This document shows positions 35,158 through 44,687 of a stretch of DNA of 64,000 nt, piece by piece. This stretch comes from Vicinamibacterales bacterium (lineage in GTDB: Bacteria; Acidobacteriota; Vicinamibacteria; Vicinamibacterales; UBA2999): NCBI GenBank assembly GCA_041394705.1, contig JAWKHS010000009.1, forward strand, positions 1-64,000. Direction: 5' to 3'. Within the stretch, counting starts at the first letter, position 1. Each line of letters begins with the position of its first letter. The notes below the pieces were generated by a model. The model saw only the letters and a list, made by a program, of their open reading frames with translations. It ran no database searches and was not told the origin of the DNA. Both the position numbers and the translations under genes were made by a program.

Positions 35158-36291
35158 TCAGCCCGTCTGCTGGCTCCTGTCGGCGTCGCGACCGTCGCCG
35201 CGCGACCACGGCGAGGCCGCCGCCTCGACCGCGACGCCCTGAATGCGGCGTTCCAGCGCCGACACGGCCCGAAGCGCCAGGCCTCGCGCGCCGCTCCGGC
35301 GCTCCAACGCGCGCAGGTAGCCCTCCACCTCGGGGCGCAGGCCCGGCCAGAGCCGGCCCCACCCCGATGGCGGCAGGCACCGCGCGAGCGGCACGGAGCC
35401 GAAGAGGCACTCGGCGACCGCGTCCGGGTACAGCTCGCGGAACGACTCGCGCCCCAGATGGTCCAGGAGCAGGGCGGCGTCGCCGCCCCGCCCGATGACG
35501 AGGCCGGCGCACCACGAGGCCAGGTAGTACTGCTGCGTCACGACGCCCGACGGCGGCTCGCCCGTGGCGTGGGCGGGATGCGGATTGGCGACGCGGGGAT
35601 CGCGAGCATGCCCGCGCCGCAGGATCGTGAGCCCGTGGCGCAGCATGCCCTCGCCGTCGAGCGACGCCGAGTGCGGCTGCATCCGGTAGTACGCCAGCAC
35701 CTCGGGGACGTGTCCGAACCGCGCGCCCGTGCGCGCGATCCGCTGCCAGAGATCCCAGTCGGGCGATTTCGGCAGGGACGTATCGAAGCGCCCGACGCGC
35801 TCCACGAGCGCCCGCCGCACCACGCACGCATGTACGGGAAAGGCCGCGCGCCGGGCCAGGGTGGCGAAGAGGTCGCCCGTGGGCGGGACGAAGTCGTCGT
35901 GCACCTCCGCGCCGTCCGGCGCCACCCGGACGTGGCGGCAATGGACGGCGTCGAGCCGCGGGTCCGCCGACAGCGCGCCGACCATCCGCTCCAGGTGCTG
36001 CGGGGCAATCCAGTCGTCGGCGTCGAGGAACAGGAGCCAGGGCGCCGTCGCGCGCGCCACGCCGGCGTTGCGCGCGGCGCTCTCGCCGCCGTGGTGCTGC
36101 GTGGCCACCTGAACGCGGACATCCCGCGCGGCAAACGTGCGGGCGATGTCCGCGGTGCCATCCGCGGACCCGTCGTCCACGATGATGGCCTCCCAGGCTG
36201 GAGAGGTCTGATCGATCAGCGACTCGATCGAACGCGCCAGGGTGGCGCCGGCATTGAAGGCCGGCACGACGACCGACACCTGCGTCGTCAT
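35158..36291 (-). CDS. GT2-family glycosyltransferase
   Basis: This 377-residue protein has an N-terminal GT-A domain: VSVVVPAFNAGATL, AIIVDDGSADGT near residue 40 and the metal/sugar motif LFLDADDWI near 88. PDWDLWQRIAR sits near 190 and the C-terminus is helical. It transfers a sugar from a nucleotide donor, probably to a lipid-linked or surface glycan. ATG at 36291 is preferred because the fold begins at once; an upstream in-frame GTG at 36321 would add ten residues. It lies 66 bp upstream of the fusion gene on the same strand. Confidence 0.87.
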   Translation of the reverse strand: MTTQVSVVVPAFNAGATLARSIESLIDQTSPAWEAIIVDDGSADGTADIARTFAARDVRVQVATQHHGGESAARNAGVARATAPWLLFLDADDWIAPQHLERMVGALSADPRLDAVHCRHVRVAPDGAEVHDDFVPPTGDLFATLARRAAFPVHACVVRRALVERVGRFDTSLPKSPDWDLWQRIARTGARFGHVPEVLAYYRMQPHSASLDGEGMLRHGLTILRRGHARDPRVANPHPAHATGEPPSGVVTQQYYLASWCAGLVIGRGGDAALLLDHLGRESFRELYPDAVAECLFGSVPLARCLPPSGWGRLWPGLRPEVEGYLRALERRSGARGLALRAVSALERRIQGVAVEAAASPWSRGDGRDADRSQQTG

Positions 36292-36321
36292 CGACGAACC
36301 GTTGTTGTGGCCGCCTTGCAC

Positions 36322-36628
36322 GCTCGTGTGTCCTCACCCCCCGGCGGTTCGGACCAGTCCGACAGTCGTGCGGCAGGCGCTTTCAACCCGCGCGACTGTA
36401 GGGGGGGCTACCTCAGGCGGTTCCTGGCGAGGATACAACGGGGCACGGCGTCCCGGGACGCCAATCATCGCCAATCGCCGGGGAAATCATCGATTGCGGA
36501 CCCCCACGAACTACGGTCCGCGCCGTAGGTTGGTCCGACCCAGACTATGCCTGGATCTTCACCGCCCGAACCCGCGGTGGACAGTACGTATGTCCTCACC
36601 GCACTGACGCGACCGCCGGCCCGGCGCG
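36322..36628. other. Intergenic region without a recognised gene
   Basis: About 300 bp between the GT2 gene and the 3' end of the HxlR gene. It holds an inverted repeat GGACA-N7-TGTCC at 36579-36595 centred on TACGTA. The GT2 promoter should lie here, but no clear -35/-10 pair is seen. Confidence 0.5.
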
Positions 36629-37015
36629 TCAGCGGACCGCGGACGTCGCGCGCGCGGTCCGGCGCCCGGCCGCCGGCGGCGGCGGCAGCGGCGGCATGAC
36701 GCCGCCGGCGTGACGCACACCCCACTCCGCCATCGCCGCCAGCACGGGCCTGAGCGCGGCGCCCTTGTCCGTCAGCACGTATTCGAGCCGCGGGGGCGCG
36801 CTCGTGTAGCGACGGGTGCGGACGATGCCGCGCGCCCTCAAACGGCGGAGCCGCTCGGCGAGGATGTTCGTCGGGATGCCCTCGGGCGAGCCGGCGAACT
36901 CGCTGAACCGGCGCTTGCCCCGCACGAGATCGCGCACGACCAGGAGCGACCAGCGGTCGCCCAGCACGTCCAGCACGCGCGACACGGGGCACGTCGAACG
37001 GCGCCTGCTCGCCAT
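36629..37015 (-). CDS. HxlR-family transcriptional regulator
   Basis: This 128-residue winged-helix protein has the family signature at the start, CPVSRVLDVLGDRWSLLVVRDL, with the often redox-active N-terminal Cys, then RFSEFAGSPEGIPTNILAERLRRL and the wing YTSAPPRLEYVLTDKG. HxlR proteins commonly respond to electrophiles, aldehydes or oxidants. It is divergent from the DUF5916 gene, with a clear palindrome between them. Confidence 0.93.
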   Translation of the reverse strand: MASRRRSTCPVSRVLDVLGDRWSLLVVRDLVRGKRRFSEFAGSPEGIPTNILAERLRRLRARGIVRTRRYTSAPPRLEYVLTDKGAALRPVLAAMAEWGVRHAGGVMPPLPPPPAAGRRTARATSAVR

Positions 37016-37042
37016 GCGCGGAGTCTAGCATGCGCGGCGCGA

Positions 37043-37065
37043 GTTACTTGCATTCTGCAAGTGAC
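37043..37065. promoter_or_regulatory. Palindromic operator between hxlR and the DUF5916 gene
   Basis: The arms GTnACTTGCA (37043-37052) and TGCAAGTnAC (37056-37065) form a near-perfect inverted repeat around TTC. TTGCAT (37049-37054), 16 bases and TACGCT (37071-37076) could be the plus-strand promoter, so bound HxlR would block it. HxlR proteins bind such dyads as dimers. Confidence 0.75.
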
Positions 37066-37090
37066 TGGGCTACGCTGCTCGCCGCCGTCC

Positions 37091-39307
37091 GTGCCCACCG
37101 TACTGCGCCTCGCCGGGATGACCTCGTGCGTCCTGCTGGTCACCCTGCCCGCCGCCGCGCAGTCGCCGGCGGTGGCGCCGCCCACCGTCGTCGCGCACCG
37201 CCTGACGGCGGCCTTGCGCGTGGACGGCGTGCTGGACGACGCGGTCTACGCCGACACGCCCGCCGTCGGCGGATTCGTCCAGCAGGAGCCGTTCGAGTCC
37301 GCCCCGGCCACCGAGAAGACCGAAGCCTGGATCTTCTTCGACGACCGCCAGATCTACGTCGCGGCCCGGTGCTGGGAGACGGAACCCTCGAGGCGCGTCG
37401 CCAACGAGATGCGGCGGGACACGTCGCAGCTCCGGCAGAACGACACGTTCGCCGTGCTCTTCGACACCTTCCACGACCGCCGCAACGGGTTCCTGTTCTA
37501 CGCCAACGCCATCGGCGGCTTCGCCGACAGCCAGATCACGGACGAAGGTCCGCCGAACGTGGACTGGAACACGGTGTGGTCGGTGCGCACGGCGGAGTTC
37601 GACGGCGGCTGGTCCATCGAGATGGCCATCCCGTTCAAGTCGCTGCGCTACGGGCCGGGCCGCGCCCAGACCTGGGGACTCAACCTTCGCCGCGTGGTGC
37701 GCTGGAAGAACGAGTGGTCCTACCTGGCGCAGGTGCCACGCGCCCTCACGACCTTCCGCGGCATCCTCAAGGTGTCGTCGGCCGGGACGCTCACGGGCCT
37801 CGAGGCCCCCGTCGGCAGCCGGCTGATCGAGGTGAAGCCGTACGCCCTCGGTGGGGTGTCCTCCGACCGCAGCGTCACGCCCCCCGTGAACGGCGACGTG
37901 AAGGGACGGCTCGGCGGCGACTTCAAGTACGGGGTCAGCCAGGACTTCACGCTCGACCTCACGGCCAACACGGACTTCGCGCAGGTGGAAGTGGACGAGC
38001 AGCAGGTGAACCTCACGCGGTTCAACCTGTTCTTCCCCGAGAAGCGGGAGTTCTTCCTCGAGGGCGCCGGCACGTTCGCCTTCGCGGGCCGCGCCAGCGC
38101 GGGCCTGGCCGCCGGCAGCGGCGACACCCCGTACCTGTTCTTCAGCCGCCGCATCGGCTTGGACGGCGGGCGCGAGGTGCCGCTGGTCGGCGGGGGCCGC
38201 CTGGCCGGCAAGCGCGGGCGCACGAGCCTGGGCCTGCTGAACGTGCAGACCGGCGACGAGCCGGCGGCGAACGCCACCGACGCCAACGTCACCGTGGTGC
38301 GGGTGAAGCGCGACATCCTGAGGCGCAGCGCGCTCGGCGGCATGCTCACCCACCGCACCGCGACGCCGGGCCGGTCCGGCAGCAACACCGGCTACGGCGT
38401 CGACGGCAGCTTCGGCTTCTTCCAGAACCTGCGCCTGGACGGCTACTTGGCCGGCACCCGGAGCGCGCACGTGTCGGGCGACACGCTCAGCTACCGGGGC
38501 TTCATGGACTACACCGCCGACCGGTACGGCGTGCAGGTGGAGCGGCTCGAGGTGCAGCCGAACTTCCTGCCGGAGGCCGGGTTCCTCCGGCGGACCGACT
38601 TCCGCCGCAACTTCGCATTGGCGAGGTTCAGCCCGCGCCCCCGCGGCGTGCCCCACCTGCGCCGGGTGGTCACGCAGGCGAGCCTGAACTACACGACCAA
38701 CGTCGGCGCCCGCCTCGACACGCGCGAGCAGGTCGCGCAGGTCCAGACGGAGTTCACGAACAGCGACGTGGCCGCCGCGATCTACACCGACAGCTTCGAG
38801 CGGCTCGTCCGGCCGTTCCCGATCGCCCCGGGCGTCCGGATCGCCCCGGGGGCCTACGACTTCCACAACCTGCAGCTGTCCTACACGGCCGGACAGCAGC
38901 GCCGGTACTCCGGGGCCGTCGTCTACGACCAGGGCACGTTCTACGACGGGCGCCGGCGCTCGATCGCCCTGAACGCGGCGAGGCTCGAAGTGACGCCGCA
39001 GCTCTCGGTCGAGCCCAGCGTCTCGGTGAACGACGTCAGCCTGCGCGCGGGTTCCTTCACGGCCACGGTGCTGCGGTCGCGGCTCACCTACACGATGACG
39101 CCCCGAATGTACGTCAGCGGCATCCTCCAGTACAGCTCGACGAACGCGTCGGCCGGCACGAACGTCCGCTTCCGCTGGGAGTACCGCCCTGGCAGCGAGC
39201 TGTTCGTCGTCTACACCGACGACTACAACACCGATGCCGCCCCGGACGTCGACACCCTTCGCAACCGGGCGCTCGTGGTGAAGGTGAACCGGCTGTTCCG
39301 GCCCTGA
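37091..39307 (+). CDS. DUF5916 outer-membrane protein with N-terminal carbohydrate-binding-like domain
   Basis: This 738-residue protein begins with a signal peptide (VPTVLRLAGMTSC to PAAAQ). A CBM9/DOMON-like beta sandwich follows at about residues 30-220 (LRVDGVLDDAVYAD, WSIEMAIPFKSLRY), with the linker EKREFFLEGAGTFAF near 315. The remainder is a long beta-barrel-like region ending in LVVKVNRLFRP. This is the DUF5916 plan common in Bacteroidota and Acidobacteriota and usually placed in the outer membrane; function is unproven. GTG at 37091 is chosen because it starts the signal peptide and sits downstream of the predicted promoter. Confidence 0.87.
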   Translation: MPTVLRLAGMTSCVLLVTLPAAAQSPAVAPPTVVAHRLTAALRVDGVLDDAVYADTPAVGGFVQQEPFESAPATEKTEAWIFFDDRQIYVAARCWETEPSRRVANEMRRDTSQLRQNDTFAVLFDTFHDRRNGFLFYANAIGGFADSQITDEGPPNVDWNTVWSVRTAEFDGGWSIEMAIPFKSLRYGPGRAQTWGLNLRRVVRWKNEWSYLAQVPRALTTFRGILKVSSAGTLTGLEAPVGSRLIEVKPYALGGVSSDRSVTPPVNGDVKGRLGGDFKYGVSQDFTLDLTANTDFAQVEVDEQQVNLTRFNLFFPEKREFFLEGAGTFAFAGRASAGLAAGSGDTPYLFFSRRIGLDGGREVPLVGGGRLAGKRGRTSLGLLNVQTGDEPAANATDANVTVVRVKRDILRRSALGGMLTHRTATPGRSGSNTGYGVDGSFGFFQNLRLDGYLAGTRSAHVSGDTLSYRGFMDYTADRYGVQVERLEVQPNFLPEAGFLRRTDFRRNFALARFSPRPRGVPHLRRVVTQASLNYTTNVGARLDTREQVAQVQTEFTNSDVAAAIYTDSFERLVRPFPIAPGVRIAPGAYDFHNLQLSYTAGQQRRYSGAVVYDQGTFYDGRRRSIALNAARLEVTPQLSVEPSVSVNDVSLRAGSFTATVLRSRLTYTMTPRMYVSGILQYSSTNASAGTNVRFRWEYRPGSELFVVYTDDYNTDAAPDVDTLRNRALVVKVNRLFRP

Positions 39308-39338
39308 CCGCCGGCGCGTCGCCGCGGGACTAGCTAGG

Positions 39339-39752
39339 CTAGCTGGCGGCTTCCTGCTCGAGTCGCGAGAGCATCGCCCGGAGCTTGGCGTCGGCTTCGC
39401 GGGCGACGTCCACGACGTCCGGGTTCCCGATGAGGCCCATCGCGGGCAGCGGCGCCATGGCCGCCACGGTGGACGTGCCCGGCTCGCGCTCGTACACCGC
39501 GACGTTGCACGGCAGCAGCAGCCCGATCTCCAGTTCCGCGTGCAGGGCGCGATCGGCCAGCACGGGATTGCAGGCGCCGAGGATGACGTAGCGCCTGAAG
39601 TCCCGGTCGATCTTCTTCTTGAGCGTCTCCTTGAGGTCGATCGTCGTCAGGACGCCGAACCCCTGTTCCTTGAGCGCCGCCGTCGCCCGCTCCACGGCGA
39701 CGTCGTAGGGAATGGGGAGATCGACCCGAAGCCCGAACCTGGTTTCTTCCAT
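39339..39752 (-). CDS. DUF302 domain protein
   Basis: This 137-residue protein begins MEETRFGLRVDLPIPYDVAVE, followed by ALKEQGFGVLTTIDLKETL and VILGACNPVLADRALHAE, then LLLPCNVAVYE: the conserved DUF302 sequence path, including its Cys-containing segments. DUF302 proteins are small and of uncertain role, sometimes linked to redox or lipid functions. ATG at 39752 has GGGAGCAGG upstream. Confidence 0.9.
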   Translation of the reverse strand: MEETRFGLRVDLPIPYDVAVERATAALKEQGFGVLTTIDLKETLKKKIDRDFRRYVILGACNPVLADRALHAELEIGLLLPCNVAVYEREPGTSTVAAMAPLPAMGLIGNPDVVDVAREADAKLRAMLSRLEQEAAS

Positions 39753-39967
39753 GACCTGCTCCCGGCGCCGCCCGCCCTGCCGGAGGCCGGCACGGCGGCG
39801 CGTCGCGCACCTCCACTGTAGTGTCGATCCTCTCCGACGGACCGAATTTCTCCCGGCCCGTCCGTCCAACCGGCGGCAGGCGGGGAGCCGTAGTAGTCTG
39901 ACGGCCACGTCTCCCCCGGCGGCGCGAGGTCGCCGACCGCTCCGGTTCCAGCACGAGGTCGCTCGTC

Positions 39968-41143
39968 ATGGCCAGGAACATCGTGCTCGCGTTCGACGGC
40001 ACGAACAACGAGTTCGGCCGTGAGAACACCAACATCGTCCGGCTGGTGCAGCTCCTCGATCGGGATCCGTCGGCGCAGGTGCTCTACTACGACCCTGGCG
40101 TGGGCACGCTCCCGGAGCCGGGCACCTTCAGCTCGCTCAAGAAGCGGTTGTCGGAGGCGCTGGGGCTGGCCTTCGGCCGCGGCCTGACCTGGAAGGTCGG
40201 CGAGGCGTACACGTTCCTGATGAACGCGTGGGAGCCCGGCGACCGCGTGTTCCTCTTCGGGTTCAGCCGGGGGGCCTACACGGCGCGCGTCCTTGCCGGG
40301 CTCCTGCACGCCGTCGGCCTGATGCCCAAGGGCAACGAGAACATGGTGCCGTACGCGCAGAAGCTCTACGCGGCGATGCGCCACCGCCGGACCGATGCCC
40401 GCACCTGGGGCGATCTCTGCGAGGAGTTCCGGTGGACTTTCGCGAAGCAGACCCCGGAGGACCCGGACGGGCGCCGTTTTGCCGTCCACTACCTGGGGGT
40501 GTGGGACACGGTGTCGTCGGTGGGCTGGGTGTGGGACCCGGAGTCGTTTCCGTTCACGGCGAACAACCCCGGCATCACCGCCGCCCGCCATGCCATCGCC
40601 ATCGACGAGCGGCGCTGGTTCTTCCGCCAGAACCGCCTGCAGCCGTCGCTGCCCTCCGCGTGCGTCGCTCAGCAGTGGTTCCCGGGCGTGCATTCCGACG
40701 TCGGCGGCGGCTACCCGGACAGCGACGGCGGCCTCTGGCGCTCCGCGTTCGCGTGGGTGCTCGAGGGCGCCGAGGCGGCCGGCCTCGTGGTCGACGACGC
40801 CCGGCGGCAGGCCGTCCTGTCGCGGACGCCGCCCTCGTCCACTCCGTGCCTGGATCCCCAGCACGAGTCGTTGACGGGCGCCTGGTGGCTGGCGGAAGGC
40901 TTCCCCAAGCTCCGTAGCGGCGACCATCACGTCCGCCGGATCGCGGTCGGCCTCGGCCGGCGCCGGACGATCCGTGACGGCGAGCTCATCGCGCGCTGCG
41001 CGCTGGTGCGCCTGCGCGAGCGGGCGGACTATCGGCCGCCGAACCTGTCGCGGGCGTTCGTGGAGGCCGTGTGCCGCATGCCCGACGTGCCGTCTGCGCT
41101 CCCCTACTCGGCCCTCGGCGCCCTCGCGCCGCCCGTCCCGTGA
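39968..41143 (+). CDS. DUF2235 (Tle1-like) alpha/beta hydrolase
   Basis: This 391-residue hydrolase begins NIVLAFDGTNNEFG. Its nucleophile elbow is FLFGFSRGAYTARVL with Ser100, and the later GVHSDVGGGY carries the acid/His part of the active site, the diagnostic PF09994 pattern. Family members include the phospholipase effector Tle1 of type VI secretion, but no VgrG, Hcp or immunity-type lipoprotein is nearby and no signal peptide is present. It is the first gene of a plus-strand cassette followed by CHAT and MBL genes. Confidence 0.9.
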   Translation: MARNIVLAFDGTNNEFGRENTNIVRLVQLLDRDPSAQVLYYDPGVGTLPEPGTFSSLKKRLSEALGLAFGRGLTWKVGEAYTFLMNAWEPGDRVFLFGFSRGAYTARVLAGLLHAVGLMPKGNENMVPYAQKLYAAMRHRRTDARTWGDLCEEFRWTFAKQTPEDPDGRRFAVHYLGVWDTVSSVGWVWDPESFPFTANNPGITAARHAIAIDERRWFFRQNRLQPSLPSACVAQQWFPGVHSDVGGGYPDSDGGLWRSAFAWVLEGAEAAGLVVDDARRQAVLSRTPPSSTPCLDPQHESLTGAWWLAEGFPKLRSGDHHVRRIAVGLGRRRTIRDGELIARCALVRLRERADYRPPNLSRAFVEAVCRMPDVPSALPYSALGALAPPVP

Positions 41144-41197
41144 CGGCGCCGGGCTCCAGCGCCACCTCCCAGCGATCGCACGCGGCCTGACGACGCC

Positions 41198-43092
41198 ATG
41201 AAGAGCCACACACTCGAGTACCTGCGCTTCGGGGACACGCCGGGCATCCTCCGGCTCTCCGATCGGTACATCCGCAACGTCGGGGTCACGGGCCTGGGCG
41301 GCGAGGTGTCCTGCGAGCTCACGCAGGAGCAGCTCACCTATTCGATGGCGCTCCTGGACTACGCGCGATTCGCGCGCGACGGCGAGCTGGCGCGGGAGAA
41401 CGCCGAGCGAATCCTCGCCCGCCTCAGGCCGTTCGTCGAGCGCTTCCTCCTGCGCGAGAACCCGACGCCGCCACCGACCTGGTGCAGGTCGACGTCGTCA
41501 CCGGGGCGCTGGAGCTGGCGCAGCTGCCGTTCGAGATCGTCGAGGAGACCCGGCCCTCGCTGGTGGTCACGCGGCGGATCCGCCAGGCATGGCCGCCGCC
41601 CGCCGTCGTGCAGAGCGAGCGCCCCCGGGTTCTCTTCGCGTGGGCCGAGCCTCCGCGCATGCCGGTGCCGCACGAGCGGCATCGGACGCTGCTCGACGCG
41701 GCCCTGGACGGCGACGGCACGATCACGGAGGTGCCCCACGCGACGCGGGCGGCGCTGATGCGGGCCCTCGCCGCGGAGCAGGGCCCCACCCACGTGCACC
41801 TCCTGATGCACGGCATGGGTCCCGTCCCGGGCGGCGTCCCTTTCGTTCCGGCGCCTCCCGCGCTGGTGGCGCTCGAGGACGGCGACGGCCGCACGGACCG
41901 GTGCTCGCCTGCAGATCTGGTCGCCATGCTGGGGTCCGGCCCCCGGCCGCAGGTCGTCACCCTCGCCACGTGTCACAGCGCCGAGGTCGATCCGATCCGG
42001 GCCGGGGCCACCGCCGCGCATGCCCTGCACGCCGCGGGCGTGCCCGTCGTCCTCGCCTCCCAGCTCGCGCTGACGCAGGCCGGCTCGGACTACCTGGTGT
42101 CGGTGTTCCTCAAGGAGGTGTTCGCAGGCATCGATCCCCGCGCGGCGCTTCGGCGTTGCCGCGACAGGCTCCGGGGCGACGCGACCACCTACTACGACCG
42201 GATCGCGCTGGTCGGCTACGTGCACGTCGATCCGGACATCGACACGCGGCTGAAGGCACGCCAGTTCAAGGCGGCCCTGGCGAGCCTGAACGCGACGTCG
42301 GTGAGCGCGAAGGCGCAGGTGGGCCGCCTGCTCGCGGCCGCGCGGGCGTCGCGAGACCTGGCGCCGGAGGAGGCGGCGGCCGCCGACGCGATCGGGGCGG
42401 CGTTTCGCACGGTGCGCGACGGCCTGGCGGGGCTGGAGCAGGCCGGCGGGCTCACGGACGCTGAGCGCGGGGAGCTCTACGGCCTGCAAGGCAGCTCGCT
42501 GAAGCGCGAGGCGGAGGCCGCATGGTCCCTCGCGCGATGCCTGGGTGAGCCCGGCGCCACCGAGTGGAAGGCCCGGAGCCGGACCGCGCTTCGCGAGGCC
42601 ACCGACGCGTACGGCCGCGCCGCCCGGCTCTCCCGGGATCACCACTGGACCTGGGTGCAGTGGCTGGTCCTGCTGGTCGTGCAGGACCCGCGGGCCGGTG
42701 CCGCGCACGAGGACGACTGGGTGGCGGCCAAGGTGGCGGCGAGGGACGCCGCGACCAGGGCCCTGCCGGCGGAGGGCGCGGAGGACCGGCGGAAGGCCCT
42801 CGGCGACATCGCGTGGGGGTGGGGCTCGCTTGCCGAGCTCCATCTGCTGGCGCCGCTCTTCGGCCACGCGTCGGCGATGGACGAGGCGCAACGCTGCCTG
42901 GACGCCCTGGTGGCCACCGCGCGCCGCCTCGGAGACGAGGCGCCCATCGGAGCGACCATCGGGCAGCTCGCGCGGTACGACACCTGGTGGGGCGCCGACA
43001 CGACACTCGGCCTGCCTCGCGCCGCGGTCGAATCCGCCATCGCGCTTCGCCGCGACCTGGAGCGTGCGGCAGCGCCACCGGAGCACCCATGA
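41198..43092 (+). CDS. CHAT-domain protease with helical C-terminal region, frameshifted as sequenced
   Basis: The first frame (from 41198) gives an N-terminal domain starting MKSHTLEYLRFGDTPGI. Near 41465-41490, in ENPTPPP, it must shift by -1 (one base missing) to continue as TDLVQVDVVTGALELAQLP. The second frame carries a CHAT caspase-fold domain with His in VHLLMHGMGP (codon near 41809) and Cys in LATCHSAEVD (codon near 41971), then roughly 300 residues of helices resembling TPR/TRAF-binding-like repeats (YGRAARLSRDHHWTW). CHAT proteases act in conflict and cell-death systems. Its stop overlaps the MBL start (ATGA). Whether the frameshift is real or an assembly error is open. Confidence 0.82.
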
Positions 43093-44222
43093 CGTTCACG
43101 ATCGACATGCTGCCGGCCGACGAGGGCGACGCCCTTTGGATCGAGTACGGCGCCGACCCGGTCCGCCGGATCCTGATCGACTGCGGGCGCCGGTCCGCGT
43201 ACCGCGCGGCCGCCGCGCGCCTGGCCACCGACGAGCGCGGGCTCGAGCTCTTCGTCCTGACGCACGTGGACGCCGACCACATCGCGGGCGCCGTGCCGCT
43301 GCTGCAGGACGCCCGCTTCGGTCCCGCAAAGGTCAAGGACGTGTGGTTCAACGGCTGGCGCCACCTGAACGGCCTCCACTGGGATCCCCGGAAGGACGCC
43401 CCCGAGACTCTGGGCGCGCAGCAGGGCGAGTATTTCGGCGCGCTCCTGCAGGACCGTGGATACCCGTGGAACGCGGCCTTCGGCGGCTTCGCCGTGAAGG
43501 TGCCCGACGACGGCCCGTTGCCCAGGGTCGAGCTCGACGGCGGCATGGCACTCACGCTCCTGGGCCCCACGACGGCGAAGCTGGAGGACCTCCGCGCCCG
43601 CTGGGAGAAGGAACTGGCGGCCGTGGCCCCCGGCACACGCATCGACCCCGGCGACTACGAGCGGGCCCTGGAAGTGCTCGGCCGCGACCGCCGGCAGGGG
43701 CCGGACGTGCTCGGGGGCGTGCACGAGACGCCCATCGTCCTGCCCGATCTGCTGGAGGTCCCGTTCACGCCTGACGACGGCGAGCCGAACGGCACGAGCA
43801 TCACGTTCCTGGCGGAGTACGACGGCCTGGCCGTCGTGTTCGGCGCCGACGCGCACGCGCCGCAGGTGGAGGCCTCGCTGCGGCGCCTCCTGGCCGAGCG
43901 CGGCATCGACCGCCTCCCGCTCGCGGCCTTCAAGCTGTCGCACCACGGCAGCGCGCGCAACACGTCCTCCGAACTCCTCCGGCTGGTCTCGTGCTCGCAC
44001 TACCTCGTGTCGACCAACGGGACGCGGCACCACCATCCCGATCCCGAAACCCTGGCCCGCGTGCTCGACGCGGCCGGCGAGGGCGTCACGTTCCATTTCA
44101 ACTACGAGAGCGACCGGACGCGGCCGTGGCTGGACGGAGATCTGCAGCAGCAGCTCGGATACCGCGCGACCGGACCCGACGGCGACGACGGGGCCCGGGT
44201 GCGCGTCGGCGACGCGGGGTGA
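43089..44222 (+). CDS. Rec2/ComEC-type MBL-fold hydrolase
   Basis: This 377-residue protein has a metallo-beta-lactamase domain without any membrane part. ILIDCGRRSAY precedes the metal motif THVDADHIAG (His59, Asp61, Asp63, His64), and FKLSHHGSARNTS gives the later ligands. This branch contains nucleases and phosphodiesterases. It is translationally coupled (ATGA) to the CHAT gene, so its activity is probably used with or controlled by the protease. It is unlike the SH3-bearing MBL at 30082 in length and N-terminus. Confidence 0.85.
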   Translation: MTFTIDMLPADEGDALWIEYGADPVRRILIDCGRRSAYRAAAARLATDERGLELFVLTHVDADHIAGAVPLLQDARFGPAKVKDVWFNGWRHLNGLHWDPRKDAPETLGAQQGEYFGALLQDRGYPWNAAFGGFAVKVPDDGPLPRVELDGGMALTLLGPTTAKLEDLRARWEKELAAVAPGTRIDPGDYERALEVLGRDRRQGPDVLGGVHETPIVLPDLLEVPFTPDDGEPNGTSITFLAEYDGLAVVFGADAHAPQVEASLRRLLAERGIDRLPLAAFKLSHHGSARNTSSELLRLVSCSHYLVSTNGTRHHHPDPETLARVLDAAGEGVTFHFNYESDRTRPWLDGDLQQQLGYRATGPDGDDGARVRVGDAG

Positions 44223-44351
44223 GGGCGGCCGGATGCCGGCCCTCGTCGTCGCGCGCAGATGGTGCGCGCCGGGCGTGGAAGCAATCGCACTCGTCAGTTT
44301 GCGGTTGGCCGCCTCGGCCGCGGTCCGGTAAACTGTCCGTTCCACTCGCGC

Positions 44352-44441
44352 GGAGAGATGTCCGAGTGGTTGAAGGAGCACGCTTGGAAAGCGTGTGTAC
44401 GGGAAACCGTACCGTGGGTTCGAATCCCACTCTCTCCGCCA
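44352..44441 (+). tRNA. tRNA-Ser (anticodon GGA), CCA encoded
   Basis: Acceptor stem GGAGAGA/TCTCTCC, D arm, anticodon loop CTTGGAAAG, a long variable arm (GTGTACGGGAAACCGTAC) and T arm with TTCGAAT are present, followed by discriminator G and encoded CCA. The long variable arm and GGA anticodon identify serine. Confidence 0.97.
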
Positions 44442-44687
44442 CCACCTTCCGGGTCCTGCCTGCGCGGCACGCGCACCGTCGTCCACCACACCGGGCGCTG
44501 GGTCGTGCAACGCGTCTCCGGGCGGTCCTGCCGCTAAGATGCGAAATCCGGGGAAATGGCGTCCGGCGCCGGGTGACTGCGCCGCGGCAGGCGCAGGTTG
44601 CGAGCCTGCCGGGGCGGCGCGGGCCGCGCTGTCGTCGCCCAGGGCGCGAGGCGTGCGCGCGAGAGGCGTAGTATCGATGTGAGGGCC

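Noticed and set aside
39968..41143. Type VI secretion phospholipase effector
   Set aside because: The family fits Tle1, but there is no VgrG, Hcp, PAAR or immunity lipoprotein in the neighbourhood; it sits with CHAT and MBL genes instead.
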